Part shown: one piece after another, positions 9,168-17,702 of the stretch
Numbering within the stretch: the stretch's first letter is position 1
Layout: every line of letters begins with the position of its first letter
Source of the DNA: Flavobacteriales bacterium
GTDB taxonomy: Bacteria; Bacteroidota; Bacteroidia; UBA10329
NCBI GenBank assembly: GCA_016124845.1
Contig: WGMW01000006.1
Location: 62,001-126,000 of the forward strand
DNA: 64,000 bases
Direction: 5' to 3'
The notes under the pieces: model-generated
What the model saw: only the letters and a program-made list of their open reading frames with translations
Database searches by the model: none
Told to the model about the DNA's origin: nothing
Made by a program: the position numbers and the translations under genes

Positions 9168-9871
9168 GCACGGGAACGCTGTATCTGATTCCCGTTTCGT
9201 TGGGCGAAACCAACAACGACAAGCTTTTCCCAAACCTGAATCTGCGACTGTTGGATGAGTTGGAATATCTGGTTGTGGAGAATGAAAAATCCGCAAGACG
9301 ATTCATCCGATCCACAGGAAACAAACGCGATTTCGATGGATTGGAGTTGATCCTTCTTGATAAGCGAACCAAACAACACGAGATTTCTCGACCGATTGAA
9401 TTGCTCATTCAAGGAAAGGATGTAGGCATCATGTCTGAGGCTGGTTGTCCAGGCGTTGCCGATCCAGGGCAGATACTGATCGCTCAGGCGCATCAGTTCA
9501 ACATCAAGGTGGTTCCGCTCATTGGTCCTTCTTCTATCCTACTCGGCCTGATGGCCAGTGGATTGAACGGACAGGGCTTCACTTTCCACGGTTATATTCC
9601 GATTGACAAGCGCGAACGGTTACACAAACTGCGTGATATGGACACAGCCGTTGCGAAAACGGGCCACACGCAGATCTTCATGGAAACGCCTTACCGCAAC
9701 CAGCACCTTTTTGACGACATCTTAAAAACCTGTAACGGCAATCACAAACTCTGTGTGGCGGTTGACATCACCTTGGAAACCGAACAGATCAAAACCTTGG
9801 CTGTTGCAGAGTGGAAAACCCAAAAGATCAATCTCCACAAACGACCTTGTATGTTTTTGTTGGGAAATTGA
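9164..9871 (+). CDS. SAM-dependent methyltransferase, RsmI-like tetrapyrrole methylase family
   Basis: A 235-residue protein with the two-domain fold of the RsmI/tetrapyrrole methylases. The first motif is GTLYLIPVSLGE, the SAM-binding region includes VGIMSEAGCPGVADPG, and the second half has PLIGPSSILLGLMASG and FHGYIP. True RsmI enzymes have the N-terminal form TPIGNL, which is altered here to PVSLGE, and they are longer. This is therefore best seen as the shorter RsmI paralogue common in Bacteroidota, with an rRNA target not proven. It is coupled to the phosphatase by a 4-bp overlap. Confidence 0.85.
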   Translation: MSTGTLYLIPVSLGETNNDKLFPNLNLRLLDELEYLVVENEKSARRFIRSTGNKRDFDGLELILLDKRTKQHEISRPIELLIQGKDVGIMSEAGCPGVADPGQILIAQAHQFNIKVVPLIGPSSILLGLMASGLNGQGFTFHGYIPIDKRERLHKLRDMDTAVAKTGHTQIFMETPYRNQHLFDDILKTCNGNHKLCVAVDITLETEQIKTLAVAEWKTQKINLHKRPCMFLLGN

Positions 9872-9888
9872 TTCGTTATCTTCAATTC

Positions 9889-10260
9889 ATGAAGATAAAA
9901 TTCCTCATTTCAACTGTCTTCCTGTTGAATTCAATCGGTTCCTTCGCACAGGTAGTTTCAGGGGTTGTCTTAGATGTTGACACAAAAGAAGGTCTATTTG
10001 GAGCAACTGTTGTCCTCAAGCAAAACAAAAGCATTGGGGTACTTACAGATTTTGACGGGAACTTTGAGTTTAAAATTCCATCAAAACACCGGAAATTCCC
10101 TGTAGAAGTCCTATTCAGCTATTTGGGTTATGAATCGCAAACTGTCTGGCTGGCAGAGGACGACATGTCTAAACCGCTTCTCATAGAAATGAAATCAGAC
10201 TGCATATTAATTGACACAATCATGGTCAAAACAGTAACTTCTAAGGCCAAAGATCCATGA
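9889..10260 (+). CDS. Small secreted protein with carboxypeptidase-like regulatory domain
   Basis: A 123-residue protein starting at the ATG at 9889, with a signal peptide (MKIKFLISTVFLLNSIGSFAQ). The mature part is one CarboxypepD_reg-like beta-sandwich: VVSGVVLDVDTKEGLFGATV, GVLTDFDGNFEFKIP and VLFSYLGYESQTVWL. This domain is usually the N-terminal extension of TonB-dependent receptors; here it stands alone with a short tail. The role is unknown. It starts 17 bp after the methyltransferase gene. Confidence 0.75.
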   Translation: MKIKFLISTVFLLNSIGSFAQVVSGVVLDVDTKEGLFGATVVLKQNKSIGVLTDFDGNFEFKIPSKHRKFPVEVLFSYLGYESQTVWLAEDDMSKPLLIEMKSDCILIDTIMVKTVTSKAKDP

Positions 10261-10356
10261 TGGTTGCAAACCAGAAACCCATTCAAACAGCACTTATCTT
10301 AACCCCAATCGACCCGAAGAAATAGAATGGATTCTAAGAAGATTTCAATTGATCTA

Positions 10357-11607
10357 CTAAGCTAATTCTGTCGCTCTTAACTTCCTCAAATACAACAGGT
10401 CAACCAGCATCCAGCCTGTGAACAAGGCTGAAATGGCAATCGAGAAAGGAAGCGTGTAATCGTACCAATCAGCGAAATAGTTATGATAGCAGAGGTTGTA
10501 CAGCGGCACGAACATGAGGAATCTGGCAATCTCCACAGGATAGAACCATGGTTTGTTCTCCATGATGGCACCAACTGAAAGTGTGCTCAAACAGATAAGG
10601 AAGAAGAACGCCAACTGGTAGAACAGCGTAAGGTTCTGAATCTGTCCCATATAAGCAGCGAGGAAATACGTGAGCAGTAGGAACTGCAAACTCACATAGA
10701 TCTTCAAATGAAGCGGTGTTTCAGTGGCGTATTTATGAACTACACTAGACACCTTTTTACCATTGTCGGTCACCTGTCCAAGCAACCGTCCCAAGTATTC
10801 TGGCCCACGGAAAATGAGCGCCAGTTTTTCCTTCACGGTTTTAAGTTGCTTGCTACCCTGCCACATTTCCACATAAAAATGGAAGTTGGCCCAAACCGTA
10901 TTCCAACTGTTCAGGGGTGTAGTAATTCCGTAAACGCATTCTTCATCCTCATCTATGAATGTCCCGTGAATACGGTCCCAAAGAATGAATGTGGCCGCGT
11001 AATTATGATCGAGGTACTGCTCATTAGTGGCGTGATGGACCCGATGATGCGCAGGCGAGTTGAAAATGAATTCGAACCACTTCGGCATGCGGTCGATAGC
11101 CTTGGTATGAATCCAATACTGATAAAGCGTCACAATTCCAGCGGCCGCACCGAAACTCAGCGGGTCGATTCCCAAGAACGGCATTGGTAGGAATAGTGGA
11201 AACGCAATCAGGTTATGGAACCAACTTTGGCGCAACGCCACGGTCAGATTGTATTCCTCACTTTGATGATGCACGATATGCGCACCCCAGAAAATGTTCC
11301 ATTCGTGCCCCCAGCGATGCGCCCAATAAAAGATGTAATCGAACACGAAAATGGCAATGATGACGCTGTACCAACTGAAATCGATGGTGAAGAATCGGTG
11401 ATTCTCATACGCCCAAACATAAAGCATCAGCAGAAACGCCTTGGTGACCGCTCCGATGGCCTGACTGCCAATTCCAATATTGAGGTTGGTAATACTATCC
11501 TCGAAATTGAAATCCCCCCCTCCTTTCTTGATGTAATTGTGAATGACCTCGGCAGCGATGGTCAACAGGAATACGGGAATGGCAAAAAGGATGTAATTCG
11601 GGTTCAT
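10357..11607 (-). CDS. Sterol desaturase / fatty acid hydroxylase family membrane protein
   Basis: A 416-residue membrane protein with the histidine clusters of the di-iron fatty acid hydroxylase superfamily: HRWGHEW, AHIVHHQSEEYN and PAHHRVHHATNEQYLDHNY. These sit on the cytoplasmic side between hydrophobic helices in the first ~220 residues. A further helical region of ~150 residues follows, as in alkylglycerol monooxygenase-like members. The likely substrate is a lipid chain or ether lipid, but this is inference. It is convergent with the preceding small secreted protein gene. Confidence 0.88.
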   Translation of the reverse strand: MNPNYILFAIPVFLLTIAAEVIHNYIKKGGGDFNFEDSITNLNIGIGSQAIGAVTKAFLLMLYVWAYENHRFFTIDFSWYSVIIAIFVFDYIFYWAHRWGHEWNIFWGAHIVHHQSEEYNLTVALRQSWFHNLIAFPLFLPMPFLGIDPLSFGAAAGIVTLYQYWIHTKAIDRMPKWFEFIFNSPAHHRVHHATNEQYLDHNYAATFILWDRIHGTFIDEDEECVYGITTPLNSWNTVWANFHFYVEMWQGSKQLKTVKEKLALIFRGPEYLGRLLGQVTDNGKKVSSVVHKYATETPLHLKIYVSLQFLLLTYFLAAYMGQIQNLTLFYQLAFFFLICLSTLSVGAIMENKPWFYPVEIARFLMFVPLYNLCYHNYFADWYDYTLPFSIAISALFTGWMLVDLLYLRKLRATELA

Positions 11608-11682
11608 TCTGAAATAAAAAAGGGGTTCAACTTGTGAACCCCTAATTTAAAGCCTTATTCGCTTGAAATCAAGCGATTGTGA

Positions 11683-12510
11683 TTATTTCACACTCACTAG
11701 CTCCACATCGAAGATCAAGTTGGTGCGAGGTGGGATCATTGATCCTGCGCCATGCTCACCATAAGCCAATTGGTAAGGAATAATCAAACGGGCTTTCTCG
11801 CCCACTTTCAGAAGTGCGATGCCTTCGTCCCAACCCTTGATCACACGACCCACACCGATCGGAAAGCTGATTGGCTCACCACGGGAAACAGAGCTATCGA
11901 AAATGGTTCCGTCATACAGATAGCCTGTGTAGTGAACGGCCACGGTTGAACCTGGCGTTACTGGAGTTCCATCAGTCTTGTTCAGGCGGATGTACTTCAG
12001 TCCAGTTCCTGTTGCGATGGTATCCAAACCTTCCGTTTTGAAGGGCGTTGGCTTCACCACTTTCTTCACATCCATCAACTGCACATCAAAGATCAGAGTT
12101 GAATTCGCAGGAATGGTCGGTCGGTTCATGGAACCGTATCCCAAATTCGAAGGAATGATCAAGGTTGCTGAATCACCAACATGCAGGTAGGCGATTCCTT
12201 CGTCCCAACCTTTGATAACGCGGCCACCTCCCAACGGAAATGTGAACGGCTGACCGCGGTCGTATGAATTATCAAATGGCGAACCATCCAACAATCGACC
12301 AGCGTAGTGCACAGAGACATTATCGCCTTTCTCGGCAGCTTCCCCGTTTCCATGTTTCCAAATGATGTACTTCAGTCCAGAAGCAGTGGTAATGGTATCA
12401 GTTGTCGGCTTTGCGGCTTCGGCAGATTCGCCTGTGGCAGCCTTATCGTTGCATTTAGAGGCCACCATCAACATCCATCCAAGGGCGGCAAAAAGGGTCA
12501 GTTTTTTCAT
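11683..12510 (-). CDS. Tandem FKBP-type peptidyl-prolyl isomerase lipoprotein
   Basis: A 275-residue protein with an N-terminal signal and a likely lipobox at VASKC. Two complete FKBP domains follow. The first contains VSVHYAGRLLDGSPFDNS, RVIKGWDEGIA and GYGSMNRPTIP; the second has VAVHYTGYLYDGTIFDSS, another RVIKGWDEGIA and AYGEHGAGSMIPP. Both keep the aromatic and aspartate residues of the rotamase pocket. It should act as a periplasmic proline isomerase and chaperone. It lies 14 bp downstream of the GldI-like gene, so the two are probably co-transcribed. Confidence 0.9.
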   Translation of the reverse strand: MKKLTLFAALGWMLMVASKCNDKAATGESAEAAKPTTDTITTASGLKYIIWKHGNGEAAEKGDNVSVHYAGRLLDGSPFDNSYDRGQPFTFPLGGGRVIKGWDEGIAYLHVGDSATLIIPSNLGYGSMNRPTIPANSTLIFDVQLMDVKKVVKPTPFKTEGLDTIATGTGLKYIRLNKTDGTPVTPGSTVAVHYTGYLYDGTIFDSSVSRGEPISFPIGVGRVIKGWDEGIALLKVGEKARLIIPYQLAYGEHGAGSMIPPRTNLIFDVELVSVK

Positions 12511-12524
12511 CTATTTTTCTGTTT

Positions 12525-13043
12525 CTATTTATTTGGTTCGAGTACCGAGATCACTTCGAGGTCGTAAACCACAACAGCCTTTTTCGGGATACAATCGTCA
12601 TCACCAAGCAAGCCAAAAGCGAGGTGCGAAGGTAAAATTATTTTAACCCGATCGCCTTCCCGAAGATGCAGCACCGCCTCTTCCAAACCGCTCTCCACAC
12701 CACCGCGCCCGACAAGGAATTCCTTCGCCCCGCGCTCCTCCGAAGTGTAGCACGTTCTGCCCGTCAAAAGGCTCGTTTCATAGTTGTAACGGATCACTTT
12801 TCCCGTTTCCACAGGTTTGCCATTTCCGTGCTCGTAGATCATCAGCCGCAGGCCCGAACCCGTTTCCTCCATCTCCCAATTATGGCGTTTCACATAATGG
12901 TCAATGTCTTCAGCCTCGCTCTGCAACAGAACCTTGTTCGCCTCTTCCAGCGGCTTCTTGAACTTGTTCGGATTCACGGGTGGCGCATCAGGTTGCGTGT
13001 CGCATGCCGAAAAAACCGTGACCAGCACGAGTAAAAGCAACAT
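12525..13043 (-). CDS. GldI-like FKBP-type peptidyl-prolyl isomerase lipoprotein
   Basis: A 172-residue lipoprotein from the ATG at 13043: MLLLLVLVTVFSACD has a clear lipobox (FSAC). One diverged FKBP domain follows, with YNYETSLLTGRTCYTS, VESGLEEAVLHLREGD and HLAFGLLGDDDCIP. Length and divergence resemble GldI, the gliding-motility FKBP lipoprotein of flavobacteria, but orthology is inference. An earlier in-frame ATG (13169) overlaps the nrnA stop as TGATG, yet the 42 extra codons run through a structured RNA element, so the later start is preferred. Confidence 0.8.
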   Translation of the reverse strand: MLLLLVLVTVFSACDTQPDAPPVNPNKFKKPLEEANKVLLQSEAEDIDHYVKRHNWEMEETGSGLRLMIYEHGNGKPVETGKVIRYNYETSLLTGRTCYTSEERGAKEFLVGRGGVESGLEEAVLHLREGDRVKIILPSHLAFGLLGDDDCIPKKAVVVYDLEVISVLEPNK

Positions 13044-13152
13044 CAGGGCGTTCCCCCGAAAAGCTCCGTAAACTCCGCTTTCGCGGTCGGGCTGTCCGCT
13101 ATATCTTTTTTGCCGAAAGCAAAAAAGGATGCCGCTTCCATCCCTAACGCGC
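13040..13152 (-). ncRNA. Structured RNA element in the nrnA-gldI-like intercistronic gap
   Basis: On the minus strand the text runs GGGATGGAAGCGGCATCC, then a perfect stem (CTTTTTTGC, TTTCG loop region, GCAAAAAAG), then ATATAGCGGACAGCCC, a GC-rich GACCGCGAAAGCGG hairpin and a terminal ACGCCC just before the GldI-like ATG. I recognise this pattern (GGA-GCGGCATCCTTTTT, hairpin, AAAAAGATATAGCGGA-AGCCCGACC) as an intergenic element recurring in many Bacteroidota genomes. It may correspond to the Rfam Flavo-1 family, but I could not check the name. Its function is unknown. Confidence 0.75.
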
Positions 13153-13168
13153 GCTTCCTCCAGCCTCA

Positions 13169-14179
13169 TCAGTAATTCAGTTTGTCCGCGTTCTCCTTTA
13201 CCAACGCCACAAATTTGTCTATCGTTTCCTGCAACGAAAGATCCGAACGACCACCAGCCGCATTGCGATGGCCACCGCCTGAGAAACTGGCACGTGAGAA
13301 CGCATTCACATCAAACTGGCCAATGCTGCGGAATGAAACTTTCACATATCCTTCTGCTTCAATAAAAATGGCCGAAAAGTTCACACCCTCGATTGAAAGC
13401 GGGTAGTTCACTGTTCCTTCCGTATCGCCCTGCTGAAAATGGAATCGTTTCTTCTCTTCCAGCGAAAGCGAAATGAACGCGGTGGAATACTCCTTCAGCA
13501 CCGTCAGTTTATCGTCCAGACAATAGCCGAGCAACCGCAGTCGATGTTCAGAACTGGTGTTGTGAATGTGGTTGTAAACCTCATCCTGCCTTACACCGAG
13601 GTCGAGCAGATCGGCCACAATGCGGTGCGTTTCGGATGTCACATTCGGAAAGCGGAAACTGCCGCTGTCGGTCATGATCCCCGCATAAAGACATTCGCCC
13701 GATTCCTTGTTCGGAATCCTGTCGCCCATCATTCCCGCGAAGCGATGTACCAACTCCGCGGTTGAACAGGCTGATGTATCGGAAAGCATGAAATCCACAA
13801 ACTCGCTCGGCTGCGGATGGTGATCGATCATCACCTTCACATTCCCTGACCGCTGAATCACTTCCTCCAAACCAAAGGCACGGTCAGGTGAATTGAAATC
13901 CAAGCAGAAAAGTACCTCTGCTGCATTCACCAAAGCCTCCGCGTTCTTCTCATTCCCTTCATGCAGCACCACCTTCTGGGTTCCTGGCATCCATTTCAAA
14001 AATGTCGGGTAATCGTTGGGCATTATCACCGCCACCTCATGCCCTTTGGCGATGAGATAGTGGTACAATCCCAACGAGGAACCGATGGCATCACCATCTG
14101 GGCTCTTGTGCGACACGATGGCAATCTTTCGGGGCGTTGCCAACAATTCCTTCAGTTCAGTAAAATCCGTCTTGCTCAA
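13169..14179 (-). CDS. nrnA: DHH-DHHA1 phosphoesterase, NrnA-type oligoribonuclease/pAp phosphatase
   Basis: A 336-residue DHH-family hydrolase. The DHH domain shows IVSHKSPDGDAIGSS, FCLDFNSPDR, the eponymous MIDHHPQP and GIMTDSGSFRF, all metal-binding motifs. The DHHA1 domain ends with FSGGGHRNAAGG. This set matches NrnA proteins, which degrade 2-5 nt RNAs and dephosphorylate 3'-phosphoadenosine 5'-phosphate. It is divergent from ndk with a 177-bp gap, and it is upstream of the two FKBP genes in the same direction. Confidence 0.92.
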   Translation of the reverse strand: MSKTDFTELKELLATPRKIAIVSHKSPDGDAIGSSLGLYHYLIAKGHEVAVIMPNDYPTFLKWMPGTQKVVLHEGNEKNAEALVNAAEVLFCLDFNSPDRAFGLEEVIQRSGNVKVMIDHHPQPSEFVDFMLSDTSACSTAELVHRFAGMMGDRIPNKESGECLYAGIMTDSGSFRFPNVTSETHRIVADLLDLGVRQDEVYNHIHNTSSEHRLRLLGYCLDDKLTVLKEYSTAFISLSLEEKKRFHFQQGDTEGTVNYPLSIEGVNFSAIFIEAEGYVKVSFRSIGQFDVNAFSRASFSGGGHRNAAGGRSDLSLQETIDKFVALVKENADKLNY

Positions 14180-14356
14180 TCTGTTCTTCCTTTAAGGTTT
14201 GCGAAGTTATATATCTCAGGCAGAGACACGGAGATTCAAAATTCTGGCTGAAAACGGGTAATTGATGTTTCGTATTTCTTCATTTCGAATTTCAAACTTC
14301 TGTCGTGGTCGTTTTTTCTATTTTCGCGGCAAATTTGAAACACACAAAAACACCCA

Positions 14357-14776
14357 ATGGCAACTAACAGAACATTTACAATGGTTAAGCCAGATGCAGT
14401 TGAGAAGAACTACATCGGAGGCATCTTGGCAAAGATCAACGGGGCAGGATTCCGTATCGTGGCTATGAAATACACCCGCTTGAGCGCTGAGCAGGCCGGT
14501 AAGTTTTACGAAGTACACAAGGAGCGTCCTTTCTACGGTGAGCTTGTAGGTTACATGAGCTCAGGGCCTATCGTTGCTGCCATTTTGGAGAAGGATAACG
14601 CAGTGGCCGACTTCCGTACGCTTATCGGTGCCACCGACCCTGCAGAGGCTGTAGCAGGAACCATTCGCGCTGAGTTTGCAGAAAGCAAAGCAAAGAATGC
14701 GGTACACGGTTCGGATAGCGATGAGAACGCTGAGATCGAAGGAAACTTCTTCTTCTCTGGCGTGGAGCGCCCATAG
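14357..14776 (+). CDS. ndk: Nucleoside diphosphate kinase
   Basis: A 139-residue kinase that transfers the gamma-phosphate between nucleoside triphosphates and diphosphates. The first strand is [18 protein letters not shown], and the active-site histidine lies in [15 protein letters not shown], which is nearly invariant in the family. [17 protein letters not shown] is also typical. The length matches bacterial Ndk. A possible -7 box TATTTTCG lies at 14319-14326, and a strong hairpin terminator follows the gene. Confidence 0.98.
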   Translation: MATNRTFTMVKPDAVEKNYIGGILAKINGAGFRIVAMKYTRLSAEQAGKFYEVHKERPFYGELVGYMSSGPIVAAILEKDNAVADFRTLIGATDPAEAVAGTIRAEFAESKAKNAVHGSDSDENAEIEGNFFFSGVERP

Positions 14777-14820
14777 TGCTCTCGCAAAGGCGCTAAGGCG
14801 CTAAGATGGATTGAACAGAA

Positions 14821-14852
14821 AAGGTCGGAGACATTTCCGACCTTTTTCTTTT
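14821..14852. terminator. Rho-independent terminator, bidirectional between ndk and hydrolase gene
   Basis: AAGGTCGGA, a six-base loop and TCCGACCTT form a perfect stem at 14821-14844, followed by TTCTTTT on the plus strand. On the minus strand the stem is followed by TTTTCTG, so it can serve both convergent genes. Confidence 0.85.
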
Positions 14853-14874
14853 ACCCTTCTTCGTTTTTCGTTTC

Positions 14875-16119
14875 CTAGCGCTTCATCACGCCTTTGGCGA
14901 TACCGATAAGCATGCGCTTGAAAACGGGGCCTTTGCGTCCCTTCTTGCTTCCCTTGCGGAAACTGTCGAAATACATCTTGGTGTAAAGGACCGCCCAATC
15001 GGCACACTTGCGGTGGGTGAATTTCTTGCCGCCTGCCTTGCGCAGTTTCACGTTCTCTGCACCATGGGCTTTCATGTAATCGTAGGCCATGATGGCGTTC
15101 TTATAGGTCACTTCCTCATCGCCCGTGCAGTAGCATATCTGCATGGGCATTTCGGGAACCCAATTGTCCATGCTGTTCTCCACCAACAGTTTCTTGAACT
15201 CGAAATCGGGGTCGTTCACAAACAAATTGAGCAGACTGTCCGAAAGCATTTCCTTGGGAATATTGGGCAACATGCTGTTGATGTCCTCATGTGAATAGCC
15301 TCCGTTGAAAGCGCCTTTCACCGCATCGCGGTACGGTTCTGAGAACACCTGATCGTAGAACCGGTCTTTGCTGAAAAGTCGGTAGATCTCGTTGTAACCC
15401 AACAGCAGATAGGGCAAATAGTGCGGCTGAGAATATGGGTAGAACATCACATCGGCCTGCACGCCATCCAGATCGTATGGGCCCGACATGGGCGATGAGG
15501 CCGTTACCTTGTACTGGTCGGCATATTTTTCCTGCAACTTGCGCGTAACCGCCATCGCGGCATGGCCGCCCTGCGAGTAGCCCGAAACGAAGATCATCGG
15601 GTCGCGTTTCAGGGCAAGGATGCTATCGAGTTCGGCCACCGCTTTCATCATATCGATGCCCGCATTGGCCTCAGAATCGGCATGGATGTACAGGTGTCTG
15701 CGTTCGCCATGGCCCAACCCCACGTAATCGGGTTCGCAAACGGCATAGCCTGTGGTGGCAAACATCAAACAGATCTGCTCCTCGCCATTATAGCCCAGTT
15801 TTCGTTGTGGCCGTGTGGAAGTTCCATGGTTGTATATGAGCAATGGCGCGGGTTTCTTGGGCGCAATCGGCACGAAGTACAGACCCGATGCCAGCACACA
15901 GCTGCTATCGCCATAAGTGGTGCAATAGGTCACGTCATACACATCCACATCGTTCTTGATGGGAGCAATGAATTTTGGGATGCCCATGCCTTTCCATCGT
16001 TCCGTCAGTTTTTCCATCGAGAAAGAATCGACCTTGGTGTAGCTGATCAATTGCTGACCGAAAACGGTGGAGAATGAAAATGCGAGAATGAGAAGTACCG
16101 TGAAACGCTTGAAATACAT
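14875..16119 (-). CDS. Secreted alpha/beta hydrolase (lipase/prolyl-oligopeptidase-like)
   Basis: A 414-residue protein starting at the ATG at 16119, which gives a good signal peptide (MYFKRFTVLLILAFSFSTVFGQ). The alpha/beta-hydrolase core shows the oxyanion strand LLIYNHGTSTRP, the nucleophile elbow VSGYSQGGHAAM and, near the C-terminus, ICYCTGDEEVTYKNA with the acid region and a late histidine (KFTHRKCADW). No sorting domain is visible. Substrate unknown: such secreted hydrolases include lipases and peptidases. A terminator separates it from ndk. Confidence 0.8.
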   Translation of the reverse strand: MYFKRFTVLLILAFSFSTVFGQQLISYTKVDSFSMEKLTERWKGMGIPKFIAPIKNDVDVYDVTYCTTYGDSSCVLASGLYFVPIAPKKPAPLLIYNHGTSTRPQRKLGYNGEEQICLMFATTGYAVCEPDYVGLGHGERRHLYIHADSEANAGIDMMKAVAELDSILALKRDPMIFVSGYSQGGHAAMAVTRKLQEKYADQYKVTASSPMSGPYDLDGVQADVMFYPYSQPHYLPYLLLGYNEIYRLFSKDRFYDQVFSEPYRDAVKGAFNGGYSHEDINSMLPNIPKEMLSDSLLNLFVNDPDFEFKKLLVENSMDNWVPEMPMQICYCTGDEEVTYKNAIMAYDYMKAHGAENVKLRKAGGKKFTHRKCADWAVLYTKMYFDSFRKGSKKGRKGPVFKRMLIGIAKGVMKR

Positions 16120-16236
16120 ATTGAATCGAATTTGGCGTGAAATTAGCAATGCATGCATCGCATTTCAAGCCAATGGAATACCGATTTCTTAAATAATTGC
16201 AATTGGTATATTTCGAAACGACAACAAACACCTAAA

Positions 16237-16785
16237 ATGAAACACATTCTTTCCGTTCTGCTCCTCTCGGTTTTCTCTTTTCAAACCTTCGCCAAAGACG
16301 ATTTCTCACTGATCATCTATGACACCTACGAAGATTACCAGGCCAAGAAAGGACGGCCGATGTATGAGTTCATCGGGTTCGATTGGACACTCGGAATCCT
16401 CAACATCTACTATCGTGTGAAGAAGAGGGACGAGGGTCGCGTGAATGCGACCAATCTCTACGGTTTCAGCGTAGGCGACCAGTTTTACCGCATTGTGAAA
16501 AGCAAGCCGTACCGCATGATCATGGAAGGTAAGATCGTTTACTACGAGAACGGACTGGCGCACCTGAACATGCTTGTAGGTGGTGAGGACGAATATGGCG
16601 TGGAACAGGGAGACTGGCATGTGATCTCGGACAATCTGAACTCCGAGGTCGTGGAATTCCCCTCCAACAAGGCCACCAAGGAGTTCGGCAGCCGCCCCGA
16701 ACTGAAAGCCCTCTTCGAATGCGTGGATGACCTCAAAAAGAAGAAAACGGAGAAGGTTCGCGAATGCGTGAAGGAGAATAATTAG
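16237..16785 (+). CDS. Secreted protein of unknown function
   Basis: A 182-residue protein from the ATG at 16237 with a signal peptide (MKHILSVLLLSVFSFQTFAK). I do not recognise the family. The mature part begins DDFSLIIYDTYEDYQAKKGR, then has alternating charged and aromatic stretches that suggest a beta-rich fold, and it ends in a Lys/Glu-rich helix (DDLKKKKTEKVRECVKEN). A membrane protein gene starts 4 bp after its stop. Confidence 0.7.
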   Translation: MKHILSVLLLSVFSFQTFAKDDFSLIIYDTYEDYQAKKGRPMYEFIGFDWTLGILNIYYRVKKRDEGRVNATNLYGFSVGDQFYRIVKSKPYRMIMEGKIVYYENGLAHLNMLVGGEDEYGVEQGDWHVISDNLNSEVVEFPSNKATKEFGSRPELKALFECVDDLKKKKTEKVRECVKENN

Positions 16786-16789
16786 GGTT

Positions 16790-17083
16790 ATGCATAGACC
16801 GTTTACAAACACATTTTGGATTGTAGCTAACCTGACAATAATTATTGCTGGCTTTGTAATCTATTGGCTTTGCACTCTCGATGTATTCGAACTCGACTAT
16901 GGTTGGGAAGAACGACATAACAGATCTGCATTATTGGGTACTTTAATGTTGTATTGCCTCCTACTCTTTCTTTCGAGCAAAGTGCCAGAGCCTAAAAACA
17001 GAAAAAGCCATTATATGTCGCTGGCATTTGGGTTTGCAGTTGTTCTCACGGCCCAGTTAACAAAACTTGAATTGCATTACTAA
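16790..17083 (+). CDS. Small membrane protein of unknown function
   Basis: A 97-residue protein with three predicted transmembrane helices: around residues 9-28 (VANLTIIIAGFVIYWLC), 48-62 (LLGTLMLYCLLLFLSS) and 76-88 (LAFGFAVVLTA). The ATG is 4 bp after the previous stop, so the two are probably translated together. No family is recognised. Confidence 0.6.
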   Translation: MHRPFTNTFWIVANLTIIIAGFVIYWLCTLDVFELDYGWEERHNRSALLGTLMLYCLLLFLSSKVPEPKNRKSHYMSLAFGFAVVLTAQLTKLELHY

Positions 17084-17120
17084 TAGCCAAATAAAATGGC
17101 TGACCTGCCGTTGTTGCCGC

Positions 17121-17702
17121 ATGAATCGACTGGCAATTCCTTCTCTGCTTCTTCTTGTTCTCCAGATACTCGTTTCATTTAACTCAAGAACGGATTACCA
17201 AAGGCTGTTTTCAGAAAACCCTGATTTCATCTCAGATGGCTTCGACTTCCCTGTCGGACCACCCAATGCAAAAGGCTACTACAATGCTCAAGGATTTGGA
17301 AAGAACGATCATTTGGGTGATGATTGGAATGGAACCGGTGGCGGAAACTCAGACCTTGGCGACCCCATTTATGCCATCGCAAATGGCTATGTGGTTTCTA
17401 CCGAAGAAAATGGCTTTGGTTGGGGAAATGTGATCCGTGTTGTCCACTACATCAAGGAGAAAGACCAATTGGTAGAATCCCTTTACGCTCATTGCGACAC
17501 CATGCTGGTGAAATCTGGTACTTGGATAAAACGTGGTGATCAGATCGGAACCATCGGCAATGCAGATGGTGCTTACTGGGCGCACCTTCACTTGGAAATC
17601 CGAACCACCGTTGACATGGACCTTGGTGGAGGATATTCGGAGGAAACTACAGGTTTCACAGACCCGACCGCTTTCATTCGAGCGAATCGTCCGAGCAAGT
17701 GA
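17121..17702 (+). CDS. M23-family metallopeptidase (LytM-like)
   Basis: A 193-residue secreted protein from the ATG at 17121, with signal MNRLAIPSLLLLVLQILVS. The M23 zinc site is present: NDHLGDDWNG gives the HxxxD pair, and WAHLHLEIR gives the HxH motif. GDPIYAIANGYVV and GTWIKRGDQIGTIGNADG are the usual beta-strands of the fold. It should cleave peptide cross-links in peptidoglycan. The stop TGA abuts the stop of the convergent subtilase gene without a gap. Confidence 0.9.
   Translation: MNRLAIPSLLLLVLQILVSFNSRTDYQRLFSENPDFISDGFDFPVGPPNAKGYYNAQGFGKNDHLGDDWNGTGGGNSDLGDPIYAIANGYVVSTEENGFGWGNVIRVVHYIKEKDQLVESLYAHCDTMLVKSGTWIKRGDQIGTIGNADGAYWAHLHLEIRTTVDMDLGGGYSEETTGFTDPTAFIRANRPSK

Noticed and set aside
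13044-13169. 42-residue N-terminal extension of the GldI-like protein
   Set aside because: The codons coincide with a structured RNA element and place a long basic stretch ahead of a perfect lipoprotein signal. Kept only as an open question in the findings.
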